This document shows positions 30,980 to 39,981 of a stretch of DNA of 64,000 nt, one piece after another (the first letter of the stretch is position 1; every line of letters starts with the position of its first letter). Made by a program: the position numbers and the translations under genes. The DNA is taken from NCBI GenBank assembly GCA_001839685.1, contig MLAK01000695.1, forward strand, positions 1-64,000. Direction: 5' to 3'. This DNA comes from Tritrichomonas foetus. Its lineage: Eukaryota; Parabasalia; Tritrichomonadida; Tritrichomonadidae. The notes beneath the pieces were generated by a model. That model searched no databases, was not told the DNA's origin, and worked only from the letters and a program-made list of their open reading frames with translations.

Positions 30980-31981
30980 TTATAAATCACTTCTGTCAAA
31001 AAACCATTCTGGCTGATCGATCAAATCTTCAAGACAGGCTAATTTTAGCGGGAATAGTCCGTTATCTAATAAATCATCAGGAATATCTGATGAACTTGAT
31101 TTCTGTGAACTGTTTTCCTGGATATCCGGTGATGATGTGAGTTTTTCTTCAGAACTAAAACTCTTATCTGTTAAATTATTTTTATTAATTTCACCATTTA
31201 AGGAGCTGCTGTGTGTGCTTTCTTTATTGACCAAAGGAATAATAGTTTCATTCTCATTTTTGACTCCACTATTGTTATACTCAATACTATTCATTTCTAG
31301 GTTATTTGGTGTCATAAATTTCGAAATTGTGGAATCTATTAAATTGTTCGTATCAATATTATTGATATTTTTATGTAATAAAGCACTTGAATACTTCTTT
31401 TTAGCTACTTGATAGTAATGATACATACATTGTACATCGCTTCTATTCCCCATCAATGATGAAATTAAAGTCCATGATTTTTCACCATGTTTATTGATAA
31501 GGTCAATCAATTTTTCGGTTTCTTCTATAGTCCAAGCTTCTTTGATTAAATTAGGATTAATACTTCTTGTCCATCGTTGATTGCATTGACTTCGAGTTCT
31601 TTTTGATCCAACAAATTTCGAAATGGCGGTCCAATTATTGAGACCGTATTTTAAAATACCTGCTAACAAACGATTATTTTCAGTTTGGGTCCAGTTCTGG
31701 AATTTTTTCCTCCTTGTCGAATCTGGATATTTGTATACATGACTATTGTCGTTGGCTATTCCTTTGATGACATTTAATTGATCTACTGGGTCTAGTAATG
31801 TTGTATAATGAAGAACCTCTCGTTTGCATTCGTCGAGACTGATGTCATTTTCAATGAAGCTTTCTAGGAGCCGATGAACGGTTGGGTAGTTAATATTTGA
31901 TTGATACCGGATCGGCTCCGGGAAGAGACTCATTATGTAGTCTGCGACAGGAATTACAGTTAGCTCTCTCATCGACGTCAT
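30980..31981 (-). CDS. Myb-like (R2R3-type) DNA-binding protein
   Basis: This 333-residue protein starts at the ATG at 31981. Two adjacent Myb/SANT repeats occupy about residues 90-195. The first has spaced tryptophans (NWTQTENN, NNWTAISKFVG, QRW) and the second has WTIEETEKLIDL, SWTLISSLMG and the final helix QCMYHYYQ. This arrangement is the typical two-repeat Myb of trichomonads, where Myb proteins act as sequence-specific regulators at promoters. The C-terminal third is Asn/Ser/Glu-rich and probably disordered; it may be an activation or interaction region. The protein should be nuclear. The N-terminal 85 residues have no recognised domain. Confidence 0.9.
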   Translation of the reverse strand: MTSMRELTVIPVADYIMSLFPEPIRYQSNINYPTVHRLLESFIENDISLDECKREVLHYTTLLDPVDQLNVIKGIANDNSHVYKYPDSTRRKKFQNWTQTENNRLLAGILKYGLNNWTAISKFVGSKRTRSQCNQRWTRSINPNLIKEAWTIEETEKLIDLINKHGEKSWTLISSLMGNRSDVQCMYHYYQVAKKKYSSALLHKNINNIDTNNLIDSTISKFMTPNNLEMNSIEYNNSGVKNENETIIPLVNKESTHSSSLNGEINKNNLTDKSFSSEEKLTSSPDIQENSSQKSSSSDIPDDLLDNGLFPLKLACLEDLIDQPEWFFDRSDL

Positions 31982-33753
31982 TTCTGGATTTTCTTAAGAA
32001 TTATATTTTGATAGATTATTGGATTTCAAGCCATTGAATTTTTATTTGAAAAAATTGACTGGTTTGAATATATGCTGTAATTTCTCGATTTTCAACAAGA
32101 ACCTCATTAGCCCATATATAAGCCATATTATAGTCATTTTATGGAATCAGGCGTTCATTAAGATACAAATTCGATTTTATTTTATTCAATATTTCTATCG
32201 AAGTGTGTTTTAAAGGAGATTGCTCCTGCCGACAAAAAGTCCAAGAAAGTGAGAAATATGAGATAGGAGTGATCTTTTGAATAAAATTAATCGGTTTTTA
32301 ACATAATTCTGGAAAATTATTTTTCAATAATTGAATGTCTACTGAATATTATTGAATAACACTCTGAAATGTTTCAATTGGCAAAATTTCACAAAAAGAA
32401 ACCGATTATATTCAGAAAATATCTTTCCTCAAATATTTTCAAAGAACCGAATAAATGAAATCGATAGATTCATTCAATTTTCTTTTCTTATCACAAAACC
32501 TGAATATCTCATCTAATTGAAATCATTAATTAAACCACCCATTTTTCTATACATTAAACGGATCCTTTTTGCTCTCATTCCTTGAAAGATGACCAAAAAT
32601 TCGTACTATAATACAACAAGGTTATTTTTTACTTATTGATATTTCTTTTCTATGCATAATTCAAACTTACACTCAATTTTTCTTTGATCTTTGAAATAAA
32701 TTCCTCAATTCAAATTCATTTCAAGATGATTGTAATTAAAAGCATGGAATTCCGTTCCTATTAAAAAATGTGAAGAATTTCAATATCTCATTTTCTTTTT
32801 CCAGATAACAAGCAATTAATCACATTTGTTTCTAATTATTCACATTTCAATTCAATTCTTTGCTGTCAAAATTGAATACTTTATATGAATATGAAATTCC
32901 GTTCATATATCTGATTTTCGGTGCACTCTCTCTTGAAACTAGAGATTCTTGAGCTTCTCGTCAAAACATTCAGATACTTTAAAAATAATAAAACAAAATA
33001 TTCAAATTCGTGCAAAATCACATGAATTCAATATTACAAAACCTAAATGTGAACATTCTGTCAAATTGAATTGAGAAAATAATGTGAACTTTTGAATACT
33101 TTCAGAAAGATGGCGCGGTTTCACACAAAAATTTACAATACCGATTAATCGCAATTTCATGAAGTTGCATATCCAATACGATGATAACTGCTCATAATAA
33201 CTAGAAATTTGTCAACATGTAGCATTCATAAGCTTGAATAGCTCGTTTTATTTTTCGAATTCTCGGCAATTACATTCGTGTATATATAAGCATAATAAAT
33301 CAATCTTTATCATCTGAATAATGTTATGAAACAATTGTATTAGCAAAAAAGTGATCACTTATTCCATGCGAAATGGCACCAAATAATTCCAGCTTTATTG
33401 GTGTATGAAAAATAAAAAGTGTTAATAGACAGAAAACATAGAAGAAAACTTAAATATAATGTGATTCTAGGTTTTTAGCAACTATTTGTTGAAACAAAAA
33501 AAAAAAAATAAAGTTTTATCAAATATGTGATTCATATGTACCTTTGGCATCTTGAAAGAGATGAATCACTACTCTTGACATCATTCGATGAAGTCGTGAA
33601 TCACCTTCATCAAAATGTAACTGAAACTGCTTTGAGAATATTGTGTTGATAAATGGTCATAAAATTCTTTTTCGAGATATTTGACCAAATAGCATTTGAA
33701 TATCTATTCACGAATGTTTACAATTACCAAATTTTTGGCTGAAAAACATAAAA
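31982..33753. other. Long intergenic region, no gene recognised
   Basis: Nearly 1.8 kb of AT-rich DNA between divergently oriented Myb and SCAMP genes. The only frames are short and without protein-like composition, such as one at 32019-32213. There is a 13-bp A-run near 33498. I see no tRNA, no relic with family motifs and no tandem repeat. Confidence 0.45.
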
Positions 33754-34572
33754 ATGGAAGAAACCAATCCACTCGATAATTACTCTCCTTTTGATCAAAC
33801 AGAAGAAGTCAAAACAATATCCAGCCCAGCAACCTCTCCAACAATTGGTGCGGAACCAGATATCGACGATGCAGAAATTCGCGCCTATGAAGCACGCTTA
33901 AACATCCTTGAATCGCAATTAAACTCGCAAACAGAACAAATCAACGTTGCTCGTGAAACAGGAAATGCCGAACCTCTTCCAAATTGGCCCAAATTTTATC
34001 CGTTGGTTCATTTCGACATTGAAGAAGTTCCAGAGGCTCTTCGAGTTTTCGTTTCCGAAGCTTTCTACGGATGGTTTATTATGGCGGTTGCATATTCGCT
34101 AAATTGGCTTGGATGCCTGACATTGATTCGTGCCGGAAATTCAACGGAAAGTCCTGGTTCCAAAATCGCCTTGGCTTCCTTATATTTATTCATAGTCGTT
34201 CCGCTTGCTTTGGACTTAGATGCGATGTCAATATATCGAGTCCTGAAAACTGACAAACCGTCAACAATGACCTATCTGAAAATCTTTATTTTCTTGGGAA
34301 TAACAATTTTCTTTGAAGGAATGCTTGCACTTGGCTTAGAAAGCAGCGGAAGTTGTGGATTAATCACATTAATTAATTTGTTCCTCGACGGCCACTGGTT
34401 TATCGGCCTCATTTCTATTCTTGTGACTGGATCTCTTGCACTTGCTTGTTTTACCCACTACAAGCTGTTCAAGAAGCTTTGGGCTTACTACAAAGGAACT
34501 TCCGAAGGAGAAGATTTGGAAGGAAACCTGAAAAGGACTTTTGCGATGGCTGTAGTCGACTATTTGAAGTGA
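33754..34572 (+). CDS. Secretory carrier-associated membrane protein (SCAMP)
   Basis: This 272-residue protein starts at the ATG at 33754. The N-terminal cytosolic part contains an NPL/SPF motif where other SCAMPs have NPF, then a coiled-coil helix (about residues 45-72). The family hallmark NWP plus a FYPLVHFDIEEVP stretch follows at about 76-95. Four membrane segments occupy about residues 105-125, 130-155, 170-190 and 205-230, and a short cytosolic tail ends in YLK. SCAMPs cycle between trans-Golgi, endosomes and plasma membrane. The four-span core and length match the family well. It sits alone, upstream of the Rac gene. Confidence 0.88.
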   Translation: MEETNPLDNYSPFDQTEEVKTISSPATSPTIGAEPDIDDAEIRAYEARLNILESQLNSQTEQINVARETGNAEPLPNWPKFYPLVHFDIEEVPEALRVFVSEAFYGWFIMAVAYSLNWLGCLTLIRAGNSTESPGSKIALASLYLFIVVPLALDLDAMSIYRVLKTDKPSTMTYLKIFIFLGITIFFEGMLALGLESSGSCGLITLINLFLDGHWFIGLISILVTGSLALACFTHYKLFKKLWAYYKGTSEGEDLEGNLKRTFAMAVVDYLK

Positions 34573-34726
34573 AGATAAGAAAATATAAGTAAAAACAATC
34601 GGGAAAAGAAAAAAGAAGCTATTTTTATTTAAAAATAAATCACAAGAATGCTTTTTCTTTCTTCTTTTCTTGAGACAAAAGACTTTTTTGTGATCAACAC
34701 TTAAATATTGGTTTTGTGTTGTATGA
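34573..34726. other. Intergenic spacer after SCAMP gene
   Basis: Short AT-rich 3' flank of the SCAMP gene, leading into the tandem repeat at 34727. No other feature is visible. Confidence 0.4.
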
Positions 34727-34826
34727 TCTCTTCTGTATATGCATTATCTCTTCTTTATAATCATTATCTCTTCTCTATATGCATTATCTCTTCTGTATAT
34801 GCATTATCTCTTCTGTATATGCATTA
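34727..34826. repeat. Tandem repeat, 20-bp unit, five copies
   Basis: Five copies of a 20-bp unit (consensus TCTCTTCTGTATATGCATTA) run without interruption. Copies 1, 4 and 5 are identical; copies 2 and 3 carry a few changes. The frame that crosses it has no coding signature. A different 20-bp array lies on the other side of the Rac gene. Confidence 0.9.
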
Positions 34827-35254
34827 CACCAAAATATTATCAAAATTTGATGACTGTGGAAAAGATTTATCATGCTAATCCGTCAAATGATTTTAAAATA
34901 GAAGCAAACTATAGGATGTATCTATATCACCATTGAAATAAAACAAGAAAATTAACTTTAAACTACAAAACTTGAGAAAGTTGTGACATCTTTCCTCAAC
35001 TCTTTCTCCCTGTTTTGATGCTTTTTGATATCCAATCTGTCAAATTAATAATTACAGTTTAATTTTTGAACAACAAATGATTTTTTCTTCTTACTAAGTT
35101 ATGCAATTAGTTGTTAAAAGAAATTAGATCACTTATTTTAAGTTTTAATGTATTGTTGTAACGAATGACGATATTTCCAGCTCTGTCTCAATAATTCATA
35201 AAATAATTTCTGTGAAGATCTTTTTCAATATAATTCATCAAGACACATAGAATT
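34827..35254. other. Intergenic spacer upstream of Rac gene
   Basis: AT-rich spacer between the tandem array and the proposed Rac start. It should contain the Rac promoter. No clear initiator motif was found within 30 bases of the ATG at 35255. Confidence 0.4.
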
Positions 35255-35877
35255 ATGTGTCAGAAGTGTATTAAATAGTAATGAGATGTTTCATTCTTTT
35301 CTAACATACAGCTTGTAAAATTGTTATTGTTGGTGATGGTACAGTTGGAAAAACTTGTTTATTAATCAGTTATACATGTAATGAATTTCCAACTGAATAT
35401 GTTCCAACTGTTTTTGAAAATTATTCAAAAACCATTACAATGGATGGTCAAACAATATGTATGCAACTCTGGGATACAGCTGGACAAGAGGACTATGCAA
35501 GATTAAGACCAATGTCATATCCTGAGACAAACATCTTTCTTATTGCGTTTGCTGTAAATTTACGATCATCATTTGAAAATGTAACATCTATATGGTACCC
35601 TGAAGTACATCATGCTTGTCCTAGTGCACAAATCATATTGGTTGGGACTAAAAGTGATCTCAGACAAGAAGATGATGTGAGTGATAAATTTGTAAAATCA
35701 GATGAGATTGATCATCTCAAACAACAGATAAATGCATATAAATACATAGAATGTTCATCAAAAACACAGACCAACCTTAATGATGTATTTGAATCATCTG
35801 TTACATGCTATTTAAATCCACCAAAGGATGAAGAAGATACACCAGATATGAAAAAATTCATATGTTTACTTATCTAA
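35255..35877 (+). CDS. Rac/Rho-family small GTPase, spliced (13-nt first exon)
   Basis: Joining exon 1 (35255-35267) to exon 2 (35312-35877) gives a 192-residue Rho-type GTPase, the same length as animal Rac1. It starts MCQKSCKIVIVGDG. The P-loop GDGTVGKT, switch II WDTAGQEDY, the base-recognition motif GTKSD and SSK (the SAK position) are all present. The C terminus CLLI is a geranylgeranyl-type CaaX box, so the protein is membrane-anchored and should act on actin. Without splicing, the frame lacks a start ATG before the P-loop. The proposed 44-base intron ends in CTAACATACAG. Its 5' end reads GTATTA, which differs from the usual GTATGT, so the exact exon 1 is less certain than the 3' junction. 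Confidence 0.85.
35268..35311 (+). other. Predicted spliceosomal intron in the Rac gene
   Basis: This 44-base segment interrupts the Rac reading frame. Its end, TTCTAACATACAG, matches the fused branch-point and 3' splice motif of trichomonad introns (ACTAACACACAG) at nearly all positions. Removing it restores an N terminus of exactly Rac length. The 5' end begins GTAT, as in the usual GTATGT, but diverges at positions 5 and 6. Confidence 0.7.
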
Positions 35878-36099
35878 ATGCACTATTAAACTAGACATAT
35901 TTGTTTTTGTATTTTTACCTAAATAAATTGGTATTGTTTTATTCAACTAATCAATCATTAACAAATAACATCAATCATAAACAAAGAACATCAATCATAA
36001 ACAAATAACATCAATCATAAACAAATATGTCTAGTTTAATAGTGCATTTAGATAAGTAAACATATGAATTTTTTCATATCTGGTGTATCTTCTTCATCC
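35826..36099. repeat. 81-bp perfect inverted repeat around the Rac 3' end
   Basis: Bases 35826-35906 (the last 52 bp of the Rac gene plus 29 bp of its 3' flank) recur as an exact reverse complement at 36019-36099. The 112-bp spacer between holds a 20-bp tandem array. The copy lies between the convergent Rac and CCT5 genes. RNA read through both arms would fold into an 81-bp duplex. It is either a recent inverted duplication or an assembly artefact. Confidence 0.95.
35950..36026. repeat. Tandem repeat, 20-bp unit, about 3.5 copies
   Basis: The unit AACAAATAACATCAATCATA repeats about three and a half times with single-base variation. It fills most of the spacer of the 81-bp inverted repeat. 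Confidence 0.85.
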
Positions 36100-36170
36100 A
36101 TAAACAAAAGATAGATATGAAGAAAATATATAAAAAAAGAGATAAAAATTATGAAGAGATGATCATTCGT

Positions 36171-37778
36171 TTAGAGAGCAACATCTTCGATAACATCGTC
36201 GATCTTGAGGACCATCTTAGCGATTTGTGTGGCGAGTCTGAATTGTTCGCTCTTTCCGTGCATTGTTTCGATGACCTTTTGGACCTTCATATCGTTTGTT
36301 CCAGTGAACAAAGCATCAATACCGAGTGATGTCTTACCTGTCTCGAGTTGTTGCTTCTTCACTGCCTCGACTGTTTGGATTGGTGCGAAGCCTGAGTTAG
36401 CGGCAAGTGCTTGTGGGATTCCTTCGAGGGCGTTAGCGAATGCGCGCATGGCGTATTGGTGAATAGTGCTATCTTTCTCTGCTGCGTTTCTTACGGCGAT
36501 GGCTGCTGCAATTTCTGATGCACCACCACCATAAACAATTCTATTGTCACGGATAAGGTTTCTAGCAACGCATAATGCATCGTGGATTGAACGCTCAGCT
36601 TCAGAAATCATAAGCTTGTTTCCACCACGGATGAGGAATGTGACGCAAGGTTGGTCAGTGGCACCTTCGATAAGGAGCATATGCTCGCACGATGTGCCGA
36701 AAGAAATTTCTTTAATAACTTTAGCGTTTCCGAGCTTTTCAGCTGTGATGTCTTCGAATCTTTGGATGATGTGGGCGCCTGTTGTGATGGCAAGCTTTTC
36801 GACATCGCCGCCAAGAACCCAACGGACAGCTGGAAGTTTGCGCATGAAAAGAAGGTGATTAGCTTCATCATCAAATCCCCATTGGCACATAACTGCTGTT
36901 GCGCCGGCGGCATTAAGTCTGTCAACTTGGTCAACGAAGTATTGCTGTTCTTGCTTGTGAAGGGCCTCATATTCTTCTGCAGTATTGATTGTAACTTGAT
37001 ATTTGGTCTTTGGCTTTGGTGGTTCGAAAGGACATGTCAAAATGGCGACTTTGGCATTTTCTACTGTTCGTGGCATTTGTGAATGACTCCATGTTTTGTC
37101 GATGACAAGACCGTTTAATAATTGTGTATCTTCGAGTCTGCCTCCAACTTTACCGACAACCTTGATTCTTTCGAGGTTGACGTCTTTTCTCTCCATATCT
37201 GCAACACGAAGGACTGCTTCGACTGACATGGCAGCGAGTTCGTTTCTATATCTGGATACGATTTTACTGTTGAGTGTGGTTTCACAAACTTCGTCGAGAA
37301 GTTTGTGGTCTTGTGGTGTGAAATCAAGTGTTTCTGAAATTTCGACAAGCCTTTTGACAGCAACATCGCAGGCGTGATCGAATCCTTCGGCAATGCGGAG
37401 TGGATGGAGTCCACGGTCGAGGAGGGAGAGGGCGGCTTCAAGGAGGCATCCAGCAAGAACAACAACTGAGGTTGTTCCATCACCGATTTCGTTATCCATT
37501 GATTTGGAGAGATCAACTAAAAGTTTGGCAACTTGGTGCTCAACATTCATTTCTTTCATGATTGTGGCACCATCGTTTGTAACTGTGACTTCGTTGTGTG
37601 GAGAAACAATGATTTTGTCTAATCCGCGTGGGCCGAGGGATGTTTTGAGAACACCGGTTGTGGCTGTGGCAGCTTGGATGTTGGCGCGGAGAGCTTCGAT
37701 TCCACGAAGTCTCTCTTTGGTTCCTTGATCACGAATGACAATGAATGGATTTCCGCGTTCGTCGAAAGCAAGAGACAT
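36171..37778 (-). CDS. CCT5: CCT chaperonin subunit epsilon (TCP-1 epsilon)
   Basis: This 535-residue protein starts at the ATG at 37778; the longer frame begins at TTG. It is a group II chaperonin subunit: the ATP-binding motifs TSLGPRGLDKIIV and NDGATIMKEM are near residues 48-75, GDGTTSVVVLAG lies near 100, and GGGASEI is at about 410. The opening MSLAFDERGNPFIVIRDQG and the VLGGDVEKLAI region fit the epsilon subunit. It is one of eight subunits of the cytosolic TRiC/CCT ring, which folds actin and tubulin. All catalytic motifs look intact. This stretch is distinctly less AT-rich than its surroundings, as expected of a highly expressed gene. Confidence 0.92.
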   Translation of the reverse strand: MSLAFDERGNPFIVIRDQGTKERLRGIEALRANIQAATATTGVLKTSLGPRGLDKIIVSPHNEVTVTNDGATIMKEMNVEHQVAKLLVDLSKSMDNEIGDGTTSVVVLAGCLLEAALSLLDRGLHPLRIAEGFDHACDVAVKRLVEISETLDFTPQDHKLLDEVCETTLNSKIVSRYRNELAAMSVEAVLRVADMERKDVNLERIKVVGKVGGRLEDTQLLNGLVIDKTWSHSQMPRTVENAKVAILTCPFEPPKPKTKYQVTINTAEEYEALHKQEQQYFVDQVDRLNAAGATAVMCQWGFDDEANHLLFMRKLPAVRWVLGGDVEKLAITTGAHIIQRFEDITAEKLGNAKVIKEISFGTSCEHMLLIEGATDQPCVTFLIRGGNKLMISEAERSIHDALCVARNLIRDNRIVYGGGASEIAAAIAVRNAAEKDSTIHQYAMRAFANALEGIPQALAANSGFAPIQTVEAVKKQQLETGKTSLGIDALFTGTNDMKVQKVIETMHGKSEQFRLATQIAKMVLKIDDVIEDVAL

Positions 37779-38310
37779 TGATTTGTAAGTGGCCAAACAA
37801 TTATTAAACGGCTTCGAACAAAAACTTTCGCATCGATTTGTCAAGTTTTATCCGTTTACAATTGACAAAAATGCGAAAAAAGTAGATAATGGCGTGATAA
37901 AAATAATGTAAGTTATATATTTATTTAAAGAAATGCCAATGAATATCATAAGAAAAATTTCAGATCACAATTTCTAAGAAATTGAATTTTTTCGAATATT
38001 ATGGGAATTAAAATATTATATATGATATAGAAGTAATGATTATATCATAAAATTTCCAAAATTATGTAAATTTGAGGAGATATATAGAAATTATTTTCCT
38101 TTTTTTTTCAGAGATACGATACAGCTTTATTGTTATTTGGCAGAATTTTTTTTAAACGAAAATGAAAATTTTCAAAGAATAATTGGCTCAATAGTGATAA
38201 TAATGTGATATTTCAATGTTACATTGACCGAATCTTCTCAATGATTATTGAGTTTTTCCTTCAATTTTTCATAAATTCGATGAACTTCATCAAAATTCCC
38301 AAAATAAAAA
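37779..38310. other. Divergent intergenic region, no gene seen
   Basis: AT-rich DNA between the divergent CCT5 and Rab genes, presumably holding both promoters. CCACTT about 16 bases before the CCT5 ATG is a weak initiator candidate. No coding frame was recognised. Confidence 0.4.
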
Positions 38311-38940
38311 ATGACATCGGAAGCTTTAAAGTTCAAAGCTGTTCTTATTGGCGACTCAACAGTTGGGAAAACAGCTCTTTTCCAACGCTTAGAAAGTGAT
38401 ACATTTGAAGAATCGCATATTCCAACAGTTGGCGGCTCATATTCCCGAATTAGTATTACTTCCTCAACACAGTGTGTTTTCGATATTGGGTTATGGGATA
38501 CTGCAGGACAAGAAAGGTTCAGAAATGTCGTTCCAATGTACTTTCAAAACGCAAATATTATTCTCGTTGTTTACGATATTACAAATCGCGAATCTTACGA
38601 TAATATTGGCAGTTGGATCGAACTGGCCAATCAAAAAGCACCAGCGAATACCAAATTAATTCTTATTGGTAATAAATCTGATCTTGATGATATTCGCGCA
38701 ATTTCGCTCTCAGAAATGCAGGACACTCGCGACCACTTTAAATTCTTTGGTGCCGTTGAAACATCTGCGTTAAATGGAAGAGGAGTCGACATTTTATTAT
38801 CAATTATTGAAGACGCCTGCGAGTCGGAAATTGCAAACACTAAACCTCAGGGGATTTCACAACCAAGTGAAATAAAAATCACAAATGAATCAGGTGGACA
38901 ACAGAATAATAGTAACCAGAAAAAAGCTTGCGATTGTTAA
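38311..38940 (+). CDS. Rab-family small GTPase
   Basis: This 209-residue protein starts at the ATG at 38311. It carries the P-loop GDSTVGKT (residues 14-21), the switch I threonine in HIPTVGG, switch II WDTAGQERFRN, the base-binding NKSD, and ETSAL in the SAK position. The YDITNRESYDN stretch is Rab-like. It ends in CDC, a CxC double geranylgeranylation signal. It is therefore a membrane-cycling regulator of vesicle traffic. Trichomonads have very large Rab families and I do not assign a subfamily. Confidence 0.93.
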   Translation: MTSEALKFKAVLIGDSTVGKTALFQRLESDTFEESHIPTVGGSYSRISITSSTQCVFDIGLWDTAGQERFRNVVPMYFQNANIILVVYDITNRESYDNIGSWIELANQKAPANTKLILIGNKSDLDDIRAISLSEMQDTRDHFKFFGAVETSALNGRGVDILLSIIEDACESEIANTKPQGISQPSEIKITNESGGQQNNSNQKKACDC

Positions 38941-39052
38941 TTTTTTTTAATTTTAAAAATATATTAATTTATTCTATGTTTCTTTTGTGGTTTTCTTCAA
39001 CGCATATTAGTTTCTTTGCTCATTTTCTATTCGTATACGAGGTTCAATGTGA

Positions 39053-39855
39053 ACACAATCATAAAGACACAATCAAAACAATGCAATCAAGAAGACACAA
39101 TCATAAAGACACAATCATAAAGACACAATCATAAAGACACAATCATAAAGACACAATCATAAAGACACAATCATAAAGACACAATCATAAAGACACAATC
39201 ATAAAGACACAATCATAAAGACACAATCATAAAGACACAATCATAANNNNNNNNNNNNNNNNNNNNNNNNNNNNNNNNNNNNNNNNNNNNNNNNNNNNNN
39301 NNNNNNNNNNNNNNNNNNNNNNNNNNNNNNNNNNNNNNNNNNNNNNNNNNNNNNNNNNNNNNNNNNNNNNNNNNNNNNNNNNNNNNNNNNNNNNNNNNNN
39401 NNNNNNNNNNNNNNNNNNNNNNNNNNNNNNNNNNNNNNNNNNNNNNNNNNNNNNNNNNNNNNNNNNNNNNNNNNNNNNNNNNNNNNNNNNNNNNNNNNNN
39501 NNNNNNNNNNNNNNNNNNNNNNNNNNNNNNNNNNNNNNNNNNNNNNNNNNNNNNNNNNNNNNNNNNNNNNNNNNNNNNNNNNNNNNNNNNNNNNNNNNNN
39601 NNNNNNNNNNNNNNNNNNNNNNNNNNNNNNNNNNNNNNNNNNNNNNNNNNNNNNNNNNNNNNNNNNNNNNNNNNNNNNNNNNNNNNNNNNNNNNNNNNNN
39701 NNNNNNNNNNNNNNNNNNNNNNNNNNNNAAAGACACAATCAAAAAGACACAATCATAAAGACACAATCATAAAGACACAATCATAAAGACACAATCGAAA
39801 CAACATAATCATAAAGACACAATTAAGAAGACATAATCAAAAAGACATAATCAAA
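39053..39855. repeat. 14-bp minisatellite array containing an assembly gap
   Basis: Near-identical copies of a 14-bp unit (AAAGACACAATCAT) run from about 39053 to 39246 and again from 39729 to about 39855. Units at both edges are degenerate (for example CAAAACAATG, GAAACAACAT). Between them are 482 N, so true copy number is unknown. There is no spacer structure, so it is not a CRISPR array. The array lies just downstream of the Rab gene. Confidence 0.95.
39247..39728. other. Assembly gap (482 N)
   Basis: The run of N marks a scaffold gap inside the 14-bp minisatellite. The gap length may be estimated rather than real, since short reads cannot span such a repeat. Confidence 0.98.
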
Positions 39856-39981
39856 CTTAGTAATAATAAATCAAAATTATCAAATTAAATATTGACTACA
39901 TTCATTATTTACTTCAAAACAAGGAGGTAAAAAAAAAAAAAAAAAAAACTAGGTAATTATTCAAAAATAAGTGAAACACAT

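Noticed and set aside
31982..33753. Possible hidden gene or transposon in the 1.8-kb spacer
   Set aside because: I found no ordered protein fragments, inverted termini or RNA motifs on either strand.
34739..34936. 65-codon frame over the 20-bp tandem repeat
   Set aside because: The frame exists only because the 20-bp unit lacks stops in that phase; its content is repeat-derived.
36117..36329. 70-codon plus-strand frame over the CCT5 end
   Set aside because: It is antisense to CCT5 and has no independent support.
36205..37728. Several long plus-strand frames antisense to CCT5
   Set aside because: They are shadows of a GC-richer conserved gene and have no recognisable domains.
39213..39766. 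Minus-strand frames spanning the N gap
   Set aside because: They consist of unknown residues over the gap plus repeat-encoded ends, so nothing real supports them.
39053..39855. CRISPR-like repeat array
   Set aside because: The 14-bp units are directly adjacent with no spacers and the genome is eukaryotic; it is a minisatellite.
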